Shown here: positions 33,638 to 42,300 of the stretch, piece after piece
How the letters are laid out: every line of letters begins with the position of its first letter
Numbering within the stretch: position 1 is the stretch's first letter
Assembly (NCBI GenBank): GCA_965652025.1
Contig: CBFGTM010000002.1
Location: 68,349-132,348, forward strand
Reading direction: 5' to 3'
Source: CAVVWJ01 sp965652025
GTDB taxonomy: Bacteria > Gemmatimonadota > Gemmatimonadetes > Gemmatimonadales > GWC2-71-9
Length of the DNA: 64,000 bases
Program-made: the position numbers and the translations under genes
Notes under the pieces: model-generated
What the model was told of the DNA's origin: nothing
Seen by the model: only the letters and a program-made list of their open reading frames with translations
Database searches by the model: none

Positions 33638-35473
33638 GCTCTTCAGCCGGCGACCCTCTCCTTCTCTGACTGTAATACCCCTGCCGTCCGCCCATTCCAA
33701 AAGAGGAATCAGAAACTTTCGGCTGATGCCGAGCCGGTCCCGGACCGCCCCTGGGACGATAGGCCCCCTGCGGCCCAAGTCATTCAGCACGCCGGTAAAT
33801 TGCTCTAATGCCTCGCGGGCATAGTAGCGGTCGCGTTCCACGGCTTCGACCCGGCCCCGCGAAGCTGCCAGACGCAGGAGCGGGTGGAGGTCCCGCCGCC
33901 CGGTTGAGCGCTCCAGCTCGGCCACGGACGGTGGGGCCAGGTGCGCAGCCGAGAGGATCTCTACGATACGATCGATTTCGGCCTCTCCACCAGTTACTCG
34001 TGGTGCAAACCCCGCCAGTGCGATCATCCCATCGCGCCGGCGCAGCCTGCCGGTGCGGACCAGGTCTTCCAGGGCGGCCTCGACAATAACCTGATTTACT
34101 GGAAGGCTGTGCCGCAGCGTCTCCAGCGGCATGCCAGGATCGCTGCCGTGTTGCCGGTGGTAGTCGCGCACCACGCCGAGCGCTCGGGCAGCGGTCTGCT
34201 CGACGACCGTCGCGGATACCCACAGGGTGCCGAGCAGGCGTGCCTCGGGTCTCTGCCGAGCGACTTCATGGACCTCGCCCTCGGGAATTCCGAGCAGGAT
34301 AGGGAGGAGCGAACGCTCGATGCCCCCGGGACGTCGCCGGAGCGCGCTGCGGAACCGCTCAGCCCCATGGTCGGACGCGAGTTCGGCCGGCCACACCGTG
34401 CGCCGCCGAGGTGGCAGCGGATCGAGGACTCGGCCTCCGCCAATGGTGGTCACCGGACTGAAGCTCCGCAGAACAAAGCGATCGCCCGCTCGGGCAATGA
34501 GAGGAGATTCGAGCTTGAGCCGGGCCATTCCTCTGCTTCCCGGCGCAACCCCAGCGCGAGGAAGCGCCCGAGCCATCACCTCGGTGGTCCCCAATAAGAG
34601 GCGGACCCGGGTCCGCGCGGTCAGCGGACGGGGAGCTCGCTGATCGAGAGCAATCTCAACGTCGAGGGCGGTAGTTGGCGCCCAGGGAACCTGATCGCCA
34701 ACCAGCACCGCTCCTCGGGCAAGCCCTTCTCGTTCCATGCCGGCCAGCCCGATCGCACTTCGGGATCCCGGCTCCGCCCGGGTCACTTCGCGGCCGAAGC
34801 TCTCCAGCGACCGTACCCGGCCACGTTGCCCGGAGGGAAGTGCAACGACGCTGTCGCCTACAGTGAGCCGGCCGGACCATACCGTCCCGGTCACCACGGT
34901 TCCGACGCCCGGGAGGGAGAACACCCGGTCGATCGGCATCCGAAACGCGTCGGCCACAGAATGCCGCGAGAGCGCGCGGGCGTGCCCGGCCAGCCGGGTC
35001 CGGAGTTCCTCGACCCCAGTTCCGGTTCGGGCCGAGACGGTAAGGGGAGAATCGAAGGCAACGGACGAAGTCGCGAGACGCTCGGCTACTTCGAGAGACA
35101 CCAGCTCGAGCCAGTCGGGATCAACCAGGTCGGATTTGGTGATCACCGGAATGCCGCGTCGAACTCCCAGCTGCTCCAGGATGAGCAGGTGCTCCTCCGT
35201 CTGGGGCATGATCGACTCATCGGCAGCGATGACCAGCAGCGCGAGGTCGATCCCGGAAGCGCCAGCAACCATCGTGCGGACGAAGTCTTCGTGCCCGGGC
35301 ACGTCTACGACCCCGGCCATGCGACCGCCACCCAGATCGAGCGGGGCAAAGTTGAGCTCGATGGTGATCTCCCGGCGGCGCTCCTCGGCCAGGCGGTCCA
35401 TTGGTCGCCCAGTCAGGGCGGTGACCAAAGCGGACTTCCCGTGGTCGATGTGTCCTGCTGTCCCGATGATCAT
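33611..35473 (-). CDS. selB: Selenocysteine-specific elongation factor SelB
   Basis: GTPase that delivers Sec-tRNA(Sec) to UGA codons with a SECIS element; 620 residues, normal length. GTAGHIDHGKSAL (G1), the switch REITIELNFAPL, DVPGHEDF (G3) and TKSDL (G4, SelB-like) define the G domain; beta-barrel domains follow (about 175-340), then four winged-helix repeats in the C-terminal half that bind the mRNA hairpin. ATG 35473 overlaps the recO stop (ATGA). selA, selC and selD are not in the window. The last residues (about KSPSPLTLDS) are encoded by the heptamer repeat. Confidence 0.95.
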   Translation of the reverse strand: MIIGTAGHIDHGKSALVTALTGRPMDRLAEERRREITIELNFAPLDLGGGRMAGVVDVPGHEDFVRTMVAGASGIDLALLVIAADESIMPQTEEHLLILEQLGVRRGIPVITKSDLVDPDWLELVSLEVAERLATSSVAFDSPLTVSARTGTGVEELRTRLAGHARALSRHSVADAFRMPIDRVFSLPGVGTVVTGTVWSGRLTVGDSVVALPSGQRGRVRSLESFGREVTRAEPGSRSAIGLAGMEREGLARGAVLVGDQVPWAPTTALDVEIALDQRAPRPLTARTRVRLLLGTTEVMARALPRAGVAPGSRGMARLKLESPLIARAGDRFVLRSFSPVTTIGGGRVLDPLPPRRRTVWPAELASDHGAERFRSALRRRPGGIERSLLPILLGIPEGEVHEVARQRPEARLLGTLWVSATVVEQTAARALGVVRDYHRQHGSDPGMPLETLRHSLPVNQVIVEAALEDLVRTGRLRRRDGMIALAGFAPRVTGGEAEIDRIVEILSAAHLAPPSVAELERSTGRRDLHPLLRLAASRGRVEAVERDRYYAREALEQFTGVLNDLGRRGPIVPGAVRDRLGISRKFLIPLLEWADGRGITVREGEGRRLKSPSPLTLDS

Positions 35474-36231
35474 GCCGCGGCCCAGGGGCGCTCCATCCAG
35501 AACTCCAGAGCCGGAAGATCCGCGCCCTCGGCAAGATGGTGTCGGATGTACCGCGCTAGAAGGCGGCGGTGGGCTGCTCCGTGACGGCGATCGAAGGTAG
35601 GCAGGGCCGAATCAGGATCGAGCAGCGATGCGAGATCGGCGCGATCCTCTGGCGGCAACTGGGTAGCTCCCCGCTCCGCTGCACAGGTGATGCAGAGGGC
35701 ACCACCATCTCGGGTGCTGAACGGAAGCGGGCCTTCAGGAGGAATCAGCACGCCGTCGATGACGCAGGCATGGATCGAAGGGGCAAAGCCGAGGCTGCTC
35801 ACCAGTAGCCAGAGAAGCCGGAATCCAAGCGACTCTACCGTCTCCGGCGGATCTACCTCCAGCAGCGCCAGGGCCTGTTGCAGCACCTCGAAGCTTTCGG
35901 GATGAGGATCCGGGGGCGCAAACCGGAGCATCACCTCAGCCAGGGCACAGGCCACGGCATAGCGCTCCAGATCCCGGGTCAGGCCAACGTGTAGCTGCCG
36001 GAGATCGAAGGAGGTCAGGACGTTCAGCTCCCGGTTCTCCTTCATCAACCAGTGAGCCTGACCCTCACTCAGCAGCTGGAGCGACCCGCCGAACCGGCTT
36101 CTGGGTCGGAGAGCACCCTTGGCAATGGCGCTCTGCACTCCATAATCGCGGCTGGCCAGGCGGATGATCTTGGAGGTTTCACCGTACCGAAACGAGGCGA
36201 GCACAATGGCGGGAGTTGAGACGAGTGGCAC
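35470..36231 (-). CDS. recO: DNA repair protein RecO
   Basis: Recombination mediator that, with RecR/RecF, loads RecA on SSB-coated DNA. The 253-residue protein has the N-terminal OB-fold start PAIVLASFRYGETSKIIRLA (residues 6-25), a helical core and a single CxxC-like pair (CITCAAE, about residue 180). GTG 36231 is chosen: it gives the standard N-terminus and lies 10 bases after the preceding stop; readings to 36402 overlap the upstream lipoprotein gene. Overlaps selB by 4 bases. Confidence 0.93.
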   Translation of the reverse strand: MPLVSTPAIVLASFRYGETSKIIRLASRDYGVQSAIAKGALRPRSRFGGSLQLLSEGQAHWLMKENRELNVLTSFDLRQLHVGLTRDLERYAVACALAEVMLRFAPPDPHPESFEVLQQALALLEVDPPETVESLGFRLLWLLVSSLGFAPSIHACVIDGVLIPPEGPLPFSTRDGGALCITCAAERGATQLPPEDRADLASLLDPDSALPTFDRRHGAAHRRLLARYIRHHLAEGADLPALEFWMERPWAAA

Positions 36232-36241
36232 TGCGCGGCCC

Positions 36242-37321
36242 TCAGAGCTGGCTCTCGTCGACCGTGTCCACTCCAGCCGGTGGAACCCGGGCAAGCACGA
36301 TCTGCGTGGCGCACTGGCCCACGGGAACTGTGCGAATTTCGCTGAAATCAGAGCGCAGCACGTGGACCACTCCGTTATCGGAGCAGCCCGCCTCGAGAGC
36401 ATAGATCCGGTCCTGCGAATCCACGGCCACGCCGGTATTGGCGGGGATGGGGATTCCGTTTCCTTCTCCGCGAACCACGACCCGCTCTGCGGTGTCGAAC
36501 TCCATCACTCCTTCGCTGCGCGAACTGATCAAGAGACGATCAGCCTCATCGGCCGTCAGGTCCCCGGGTCCAAATCCAAAGCCGCCGAAGCTGGCCAGCT
36601 CCTCCCGGCGTACGGGATCCACCACCGACAGCCGTCCCTGGTCGACACTGGGATCGCCATTCTGGATGACGTACACCAATCCGTCGCTCGCCACGGCACT
36701 GAACTGGGCATTCCCGGGGCCGATGAGCGGAATCGAGTCCAGCAGTGCCCCCCGGTCCCCCACCGCCGGATCGATCACGCTGATCCAGCTCTCGCCGGCG
36801 GGCTTGCCAAGGGAGTCGAGGTTGGCGTTCAGTACCAGCAGCCGTCCCCGGGTAAAGATCATCTGCGTCGGGGTGAGTCCCACCACAAGGCTGAGGGTGT
36901 CCCCGGTGGCGAGGTTCAGCCGGGTAACCGTGTTAAAGCTAGCGTTAGCCACGTAGGCCACTGAATCGTCGACCAGCGCACTCCCGGTGAGACCGGATCC
37001 TGGCTGGAGGGGAAACGTGTTCACGACCTGCCCCAGCCGAAGGTCCACCAGCGCGACCGCGTCCCGAGCCTGCAAGGGAACCACCGCCGTTCCCCCTCTG
37101 GTGGCTACGCTCGACGGCTGGACGTCGGAAGCACCCAGCGGGATGGTGGACACCTGAGTGGGCGCTGCCACCGGCACCAGGCTGAGCGTAGCGTCGGTGG
37201 TGTTGAGCACCACTACGATCTCCTCAGGTGCCGGCGGTGGGGCCGCGGTTTCGGCGCAACCGAGGATTCCGCCCGAGCAAAAAGCGAACAGGAGACCTCT
37301 GGTACAGCGCTGGATTCTCAT
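36242..37321 (-). CDS. Lipoprotein beta-propeller, BtuG-like cobalamin-uptake candidate
   Basis: A 359-residue lipoprotein: signal ending GILGC (lipidated Cys about 22), then repeated motifs of about 40-45 residues with hydrophobic strands and turn residues (for example DDSVAYVANASFNTVTRLNL, DGLVYVIQNGDP, DSQDRIYALEAG), consistent with a YncE-like seven-bladed beta-propeller. It lies 47 bases downstream of btuB in the cobalamin-riboswitch operon. In Bacteroidota, BtuG, a surface lipoprotein propeller encoded beside btuB, binds cobalamin extremely tightly; position and architecture suggest an analogous role, not proved by sequence identity. Confidence 0.72.
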   Translation of the reverse strand: MRIQRCTRGLLFAFCSGGILGCAETAAPPPAPEEIVVVLNTTDATLSLVPVAAPTQVSTIPLGASDVQPSSVATRGGTAVVPLQARDAVALVDLRLGQVVNTFPLQPGSGLTGSALVDDSVAYVANASFNTVTRLNLATGDTLSLVVGLTPTQMIFTRGRLLVLNANLDSLGKPAGESWISVIDPAVGDRGALLDSIPLIGPGNAQFSAVASDGLVYVIQNGDPSVDQGRLSVVDPVRREELASFGGFGFGPGDLTADEADRLLISSRSEGVMEFDTAERVVVRGEGNGIPIPANTGVAVDSQDRIYALEAGCSDNGVVHVLRSDFSEIRTVPVGQCATQIVLARVPPAGVDTVDESQL

Positions 37322-37368
37322 GATTGGAAGATCGGAGCAGCGGGTCCGGGCCGCCAGTCACCGACGGC

Positions 37369-39336
37369 TCACAACTGGAACCGCACTCCACCGAACACGC
37401 CTCGCGGCCGGCCGGGAAAGCCTACCACCTGGTCGTAGGACTCATCGAAGAGGTTCTCCACCCGTAGGGTGCCGGCGACTCCCGGACGCCCTGGGCGTGG
37501 CGATAGGACTTCCACCTCTCCCGCCAGATCCACGACCGCATAGGCCGGCAGCTCGACTCTTGCGCTGGGCGTCTGGGCAAAGTCCACGTCCTGTCTGCTC
37601 CCCACCCAGGTCAGCGAACCGCCCAGTGTAGCACGGTCCCAGACCCGGGCTCTCAGGGTGAGCTCCGCCGAGTGGGACGGACGCCGGATCAGGGGCGCGC
37701 CCTGGGCGAAGCTGGGCGAGGGCATACCCGCATCATCGGTGGCCTCGGTGAACAGATATGTGTACGAGGCAGAGGTCACGATCCCCGCTCCGAGAGTGGA
37801 GCCGAGTCCCACTTCGACGCCCCGGGCGGTCGCCTCGGCTCCATTGAAATAGGTGGGTTCTCCTGGGGGGGCAGACCCATCGTAGAGAATCAGGTCGCGA
37901 AACCGCTGATCGAAGTAGGTGCCCCAGAGGCGAAGCTGGCTGGAGAAGATGTCCTGTTCCAGACCAACTTCCCAGCTGGCCGACTGTTCGGGCTGAAGGG
38001 TGGAATCGCCGACCACGAAGGGCGCATCACAGTACTGCTCGCAAAAGGTCGGCGCCTTGAAAGCTCGGCCCACCGACGCCCGCACTCGGGTCCGCGACGG
38101 AAGGCGATAAACCAGGCCGGCACGGTAAGTGAGGAAGGTTCCGAACCCGCTGTTGTGATCCAACCGCCCGTTCAGGTTGACCGCCAACCCCGAGGGAAGG
38201 TCCACCACCCCCTGCGCATAATAGCCGACCGTGGTCCGCCCTCGATCGAAGGGTGTATCCGGCGTGGTAACGATACCGCCGAAATTGGAGCTGCTCTCTC
38301 CCGACTGCCGTTCGGTTTCATGCTCGACCTGGCCGCCGGTGGTCAGCATGAACGTGGGCGAGAGCTGGGCATTGAGCCTGAGATCCAAATTTCCCCGATC
38401 GTTGCGGCTCTCCCGGCGAGAAGAGAAAGCGAAGCCGCTCGTGTCTGCCGGGCTATCAGGGGCGTCATTGAAGTCGCCGTCGGCACGGCTGCCACCAGCG
38501 GCAAGCCGCAGATCCCAGCTTTGCCCCAGCTGTCGTCCAAACTCGGCGGCAAGAGAGAGCGCCCGATCCGCATTCGATTGATTGCTGTCGGCCAAGGCGC
38601 CGGAGAAGTCGGTTGGAAAATGGTAGCGACTGTCGCCGAAGCGGGTGGTTAAGCTCACGTCTGTCAGCTCGTCCGGTTTGACGCGCAGGGAGCCGCTGAG
38701 CACGGTATTGCCGTAGTCGTTGTTGAAGGGATAAACGCCGTCGGTGGCGGTACGGCTTGCATCCGCTGAGTAGTTGACCCGCTCGCTGCCGCCCAGGACG
38801 CTTGCGTGGCCCAGGATAGTTCCAAAGCTGCCTGCCTCCGCTCCGCCCTCCACCGCCAGGCCGGTAGTTCCCCGCCGGGTGAACACCTGCACCACCCCGG
38901 TTACGGCATCCGATCCGTAGAGGACGCTGGCTGGCCCGCGTAGGATTTCGATGCGCTCGACGTTATCGGTCGTCAGGTTTGCCCAATTGTACCCGCCGCC
39001 GGAGCGATTCACCGGGACTCCATCGACCAGCACTTTGACGTAGTCGCTCTCGCCGCCCCGGAGAAAGAGAGAGCTCACCCCGCCGTACGAGCTTCCCTGC
39101 ACCACCGCTGCACCCGGCACCTGCCGAAGTGCATCCTGCACGAACCGGATGCCGTGAGCCCTGAGCTCCTCGCCAGTGATCGTGGTTACGGAGGAGACCA
39201 CAGCGTCGGCAGGAAGGGGCGATAGGGCCGCCGTAACCACCAGCTCCTCGAGCCGAGTGGTATCCTGCTGCTCCTGCGCTGGAACCAGGGTCGGAAGCGC
39301 GGCGGAGAAAAGTAGGACATAGGGGAGAAGTCTCAT
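37369..39336 (-). CDS. btuB: TonB-dependent outer-membrane receptor, cobalamin type
   Basis: Outer-membrane beta-barrel importer of 655 residues. Signal peptide about 1-20; TonB box LEELVVTA (about 29-36); plug domain with GEELRAHGIRFVQDALRQVP and IEILRGPASVLYGSDAVTG; then a 22-strand-type barrel of alternating aromatic strands, ending in phenylalanine-containing GGVRFQL. The cobalamin substrate is assigned from the riboswitch and adjacent btuFCD. ATG 39336 overlaps the btuD stop by 4 bases. Confidence 0.93.
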   Translation of the reverse strand: MRLLPYVLLFSAALPTLVPAQEQQDTTRLEELVVTAALSPLPADAVVSSVTTITGEELRAHGIRFVQDALRQVPGAAVVQGSSYGGVSSLFLRGGESDYVKVLVDGVPVNRSGGGYNWANLTTDNVERIEILRGPASVLYGSDAVTGVVQVFTRRGTTGLAVEGGAEAGSFGTILGHASVLGGSERVNYSADASRTATDGVYPFNNDYGNTVLSGSLRVKPDELTDVSLTTRFGDSRYHFPTDFSGALADSNQSNADRALSLAAEFGRQLGQSWDLRLAAGGSRADGDFNDAPDSPADTSGFAFSSRRESRNDRGNLDLRLNAQLSPTFMLTTGGQVEHETERQSGESSSNFGGIVTTPDTPFDRGRTTVGYYAQGVVDLPSGLAVNLNGRLDHNSGFGTFLTYRAGLVYRLPSRTRVRASVGRAFKAPTFCEQYCDAPFVVGDSTLQPEQSASWEVGLEQDIFSSQLRLWGTYFDQRFRDLILYDGSAPPGEPTYFNGAEATARGVEVGLGSTLGAGIVTSASYTYLFTEATDDAGMPSPSFAQGAPLIRRPSHSAELTLRARVWDRATLGGSLTWVGSRQDVDFAQTPSARVELPAYAVVDLAGEVEVLSPRPGRPGVAGTLRVENLFDESYDQVVGFPGRPRGVFGGVRFQL

Positions 39337-40160
39337 GGAGCCTCCAGACGGGGTGGAATCTCATCACCTTTGGAGCTGGGATCCGAGGACCGAAGCGGGA
39401 CGACTTGAGGCGAGCCATCTCGCCAGGCCGTGACGGCCAGCGGCCATTCGAAGGTCCGGCTCAGGGTCTCTCGCTTGAGCACCTCGGCGGGAGTTCCTTC
39501 GGCGATCAGCTCGCCTCGGCTGAGCAGGACGATTCGATGGGCAAACCGGGCAGCGAGGTTGAGGTGGTGGGTGATAACCAGGCCGGCCAGGCCGCTCTCT
39601 ACCAGCTCCCGCACCAGCTCGAACAGTTCCATTTCGTGGCGGATGTCGAGCGAGGCAGTAGGCTCATCCAGTACCAGTGCCTGAGGCTCCTGGGCGAGCG
39701 CCCGGGCGACCCTGACCCGCTTCCACTCGCCTCCGGAGAGGGAGTCGACCGAGCGATCGGCGAGATCGCTGATGTCGCAGCGCTCGAGTGCACTTCGTAC
39801 CGCGGCTCGATCGCGCTCTGCTGGCGCGCTCAGCGCCCCCAGGTGAGCGTAGCGGCCCATCATGACCGCATCCGCGACGCGAAGTGGAAGGAGGGCCTCC
39901 TCCTGCTGAGCCACGACTCCTACCGTTCGCGCCAGTACCCGCCGCGGCCACTGGCCAACTGGGCGCCCGTCGACCAGCACCAAGCCCTGCTCGACGGGGA
40001 CCAGCCCTAGCAGCGCGCGTAGTAGGGTTGTCTTTCCGCTCCCATTGGGGCCGACCACAGCCACCAGCTGGGCCCTACCCACCTCGCAGCTGACGCGGTT
40101 CAGCGCCAGCGGGCCGCCTGCGCGGTAGCGAACCGCGATGTCCCTAGCGGCCAGGATCAC
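39333..40160 (-). CDS. btuD: Cobalamin ABC transporter ATP-binding protein
   Basis: ABC ATPase of 275 residues driving the BtuC channel. Walker A GPNGSGKTTLL (about residues 37-47), signature LSGGEWKRV (the usual GQ replaced by GE), Walker B ALVLDEPTASLD, and the H-loop ITHHLNLA are all present. Overlaps btuC and btuB by 4 bases each, so the import genes are translationally coupled. Confidence 0.94.
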   Translation of the reverse strand: MILAARDIAVRYRAGGPLALNRVSCEVGRAQLVAVVGPNGSGKTTLLRALLGLVPVEQGLVLVDGRPVGQWPRRVLARTVGVVAQQEEALLPLRVADAVMMGRYAHLGALSAPAERDRAAVRSALERCDISDLADRSVDSLSGGEWKRVRVARALAQEPQALVLDEPTASLDIRHEMELFELVRELVESGLAGLVITHHLNLAARFAHRIVLLSRGELIAEGTPAEVLKRETLSRTFEWPLAVTAWRDGSPQVVPLRSSDPSSKGDEIPPRLEAP

Positions 40161-41128
40161 GCGAGGGTCCTCCGGAGCAGCAGCGCGAACAACGGCACGC
40201 CCACTAATGCCGTGATAACTCCGACCGGGAGCTCCAGGGGCCGTACCGCCGTTCGCGAGACCACATCAGCAATGACCAGGAAGCATCCGCCGACCAGGAA
40301 CACCAACGGCAGCAGGCTACGATGGAGAGGGCGCACCGTGATTCGTACGGCGTGGGGCACGACCAGGCCCACAAACCCTACGATCCCACAGGTGGCAACG
40401 CTCGCAGCGGTAAGCAGTGCGGTACAGACGTACACCAGGCGCCGAACCCGATCAACTTCGGCACCCAGGTGCCGGGCGGGCTCATCACCCAGCGCAAGCA
40501 GGTCCAACGATCGGGCGTGAAACAACAGGACACCCAGCGGCAGCACCGCATAGGCCGAGAACACGGCGAGCGCGCGCCACGAAGCGGTGCCGAAGCCGCC
40601 GAGCAGCCAGAGAAAGGCGTTGCGGACACCCGGCGCGTCGGAGAGAACCATGATGGCGCTCATCAGAGCCCCGGCAAAGGCGCCGACCACGACGCCGGAG
40701 AGCAGCAGCACATGGGGGTCGAGCCGACGGCCGGAGACCACACTCAGGCGATAAACCAGCGCAACCGCTGCGAGCGCGCCCAGAAATGCCGCCAATGGAA
40801 TAGCCCAGGGACTGGCTGCCTCCGAGGCTATGGCAATGACCGCTCCCAGGCCTGCTCCACTCGACAATCCAAGGAGGTATGGCTCGGCCAACGGATTGCG
40901 GATCATCGCCTGGAGCGATGCACCGGAGACGGCCAGGCTTCCACCCACCAGGAAGGCGAGCACCACTCGGGGCGCCCGAAGATCCCGAACGATGCCAGCC
41001 TCCGGGCCCTGTCCCGAGACCAGGCCCTTCCAGACAGCCGTGAGCGGTAGCGGCACGGCCCCGGCGCTCAGCCCCAGCAGCACGCAGCCGATAACGAGCA
41101 ACGTGAGTAACACGATGCGGAGGCTCAC
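40157..41128 (-). CDS. btuC: Cobalamin ABC transporter permease (BtuC/FecCD family)
   Basis: Polytopic inner-membrane permease of 323 residues with about ten membrane segments. LRAPRVVLAFLVGGSLAVSG and RNPLAEPYLLGLSSGAGLGA near the start, and GFVGLVVPHAVRI (coupling-helix region) are hallmarks of the FecCD/BtuC class. GTG 41128 overlaps the btuF stop as GTGA; the reading to 41452 adds over 100 residues antisense-like to btuF and is rejected. Confidence 0.93.
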   Translation of the reverse strand: MSLRIVLLTLLVIGCVLLGLSAGAVPLPLTAVWKGLVSGQGPEAGIVRDLRAPRVVLAFLVGGSLAVSGASLQAMIRNPLAEPYLLGLSSGAGLGAVIAIASEAASPWAIPLAAFLGALAAVALVYRLSVVSGRRLDPHVLLLSGVVVGAFAGALMSAIMVLSDAPGVRNAFLWLLGGFGTASWRALAVFSAYAVLPLGVLLFHARSLDLLALGDEPARHLGAEVDRVRRLVYVCTALLTAASVATCGIVGFVGLVVPHAVRITVRPLHRSLLPLVFLVGGCFLVIADVVSRTAVRPLELPVGVITALVGVPLFALLLRRTLA

Positions 41129-42033
41129 GGACTCGCCGTCCTCATCTTGGCGGCCAGCTGCCGGATGGCGGCGGGTGCGCGGGGACTGGGCCGGTTGAAC
41201 TCGGAGCCGTTGACTCGGAGGAATCGGTGTTCCCGCACCGCTCGGACGACCTGCCACTCGGGCCGACTGGCGAATGCCGAGGGGCCTTCGGTCGTGGTGA
41301 AAATGAGATCCGGATCCCGTGCGGCGACTGCCTCGATGCTGATCACGCCGGAGGAGGCCGAAACGTCGGCGAACAAGTTCTGACCTCCGGCGCGCTCGAT
41401 CAGCTCGCTGAGGAAGCTGCCCCGGCCGATCGTCATCGGCGGCTGTTCCCACACGAGAAGCAGCACCTTCCGCCGGTGCGGGGAGGCAGATTGCGAGGCA
41501 TGGGCCAGCGCGGTGTCGAATACGGCGGCGACGGTATCGGCGCCGGAACGGCGTCCGGTGAGCAGGCCGAGGATCCGAGCGACTCGGGGAACGTCGCTCA
41601 GCGCGTCGGTGTTGAGCCGCAGCGAGGGAATGCCGAGCTCACGGAGTCGGCCGGCGACGAGAGCGTTCTGACCGGAGTTGTAGAGCACCACGAGATCGGG
41701 GCTGGTAGCCAGCACCGCCTCGATGCTCGGCTTGATGCCGTCTCCTAAATTGCGCACCGCCCGCGCGGCTGGCGGATAATCGCAATACTGAGTCCGTCCA
41801 ACCACCATGGGACCCGCGCCGATGGCGAACAGCAGTTCGGTGGTGGCTGGAATCAAGGAGACGACCCGTCGAGCCGGAGCCGCCAGAACCAGAGTATCTC
41901 CCGCGTCATCGACGACGGTGATGCCGCGGGAGACCGCCGGCCTGGTGCCGCACCCGCTCGTTCCCAAGCTGAGCACGACGCCGAGGGCTAAACTGAGGTA
42001 TCGGAGGAGAACCCGGTAAATAATTCCGCCCAT
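41125..42033 (-). CDS. btuF: Cobalamin-binding lipoprotein (BtuF type)
   Basis: Substrate-binding protein, 302 residues, lipidated near SLGTSGC. The fold landmarks RRVVSLIPATTELLFAIGAG and PDLVVLYNSGQ, then SIEAVAARDPDLIFTT, match class III binding proteins for vitamin B12. ATG 42033 is the first start giving a normal signal peptide; an upstream GTG at 42084 adds 17 unlikely residues. The chosen ATG lies inside a hairpin arm (42026-42055), so ribosome access may be regulated directly by the upstream cobalamin riboswitch. Confidence 0.88.
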   Translation of the reverse strand: MGGIIYRVLLRYLSLALGVVLSLGTSGCGTRPAVSRGITVVDDAGDTLVLAAPARRVVSLIPATTELLFAIGAGPMVVGRTQYCDYPPAARAVRNLGDGIKPSIEAVLATSPDLVVLYNSGQNALVAGRLRELGIPSLRLNTDALSDVPRVARILGLLTGRRSGADTVAAVFDTALAHASQSASPHRRKVLLLVWEQPPMTIGRGSFLSELIERAGGQNLFADVSASSGVISIEAVAARDPDLIFTTTEGPSAFASRPEWQVVRAVREHRFLRVNGSEFNRPSPRAPAAIRQLAAKMRTASP

Positions 42034-42055
42034 CCCTCGCTGGAGGAATGGGCGG
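42026..42055 (-). promoter_or_regulatory. Expression-platform hairpin over the btuF start codon
   Basis: CCGCCCATCCCTC (42026-42038, plus strand) faces GAGGAATGGGCGG (42043-42055) around a 4-base loop: a 13-position stem with one or two mismatches. On the RNA it ends in AATTATTTA, a weak U-tract, and contains the presumed btuF ATG (42033-42031). It can act as a terminator, as a start-codon sequestering stem, or both, under the riboswitch. Confidence 0.65.
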
Positions 42056-42117
42056 TCGGCGACAGCACGGAGCGGTCGGGGCACGCCACCAACCCTCCCC
42101 CGAGGGCTTCATGGTGG

Positions 42118-42273
42118 CACGAACGGAGAGGTCTCCTGGCTTCGGGACTCCACTCGCCTTCCCGGTTTCCCAGTGGCGTCTGAGTGGAGCATCTGGCGCG
42201 TGAGGCGCCAGCTCCCGTTACAGTGGCGGGGCCGCGCCGGTCTTACACCGGCTTCCGAGTAGCCCCGTTCGTG
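42118..42273 (-). ncRNA. Cobalamin (adenosylcobalamin-class) riboswitch
   Basis: Minus-strand RNA carries the B12 box GAAGCCAGGAGACC (42130-42143), the conserved GCCACTG-type motifs (in GGCCCCGCCACTGTAACGGG and again downstream), and AAGCCGGTGTAAGACCGGC near the 5' end. The closing stem P1 pairs CCGTTCGTG (42265-42273) with CACGAACGG (42118-42126), so the boundaries are well set at about 156 bases. It controls btuF and, by co-transcription, btuCDB, the propeller lipoprotein, recO and selB. A second hairpin (GCCACC 42085-42090 with GGTGGC 42113-42118) overlaps the P1 3' arm, a likely switching element. Confidence 0.95.
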
Positions 42274-42300
42274 GTCAATCGATTGTCGAGCAGCGCAAGT

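Noticed and set aside
33611..36231. A selenoprotein gene with in-frame TGA near selB
   Set aside because: All neighbouring genes are complete without reading through TGA, and no SECIS-like hairpin was recognised.
40157..41452. A 431-residue BtuC with a long N-terminal extension
   Set aside because: The extension overlaps btuF in another frame and is not hydrophobic; GTG 41128 begins the first membrane helix and overlaps the btuF stop.
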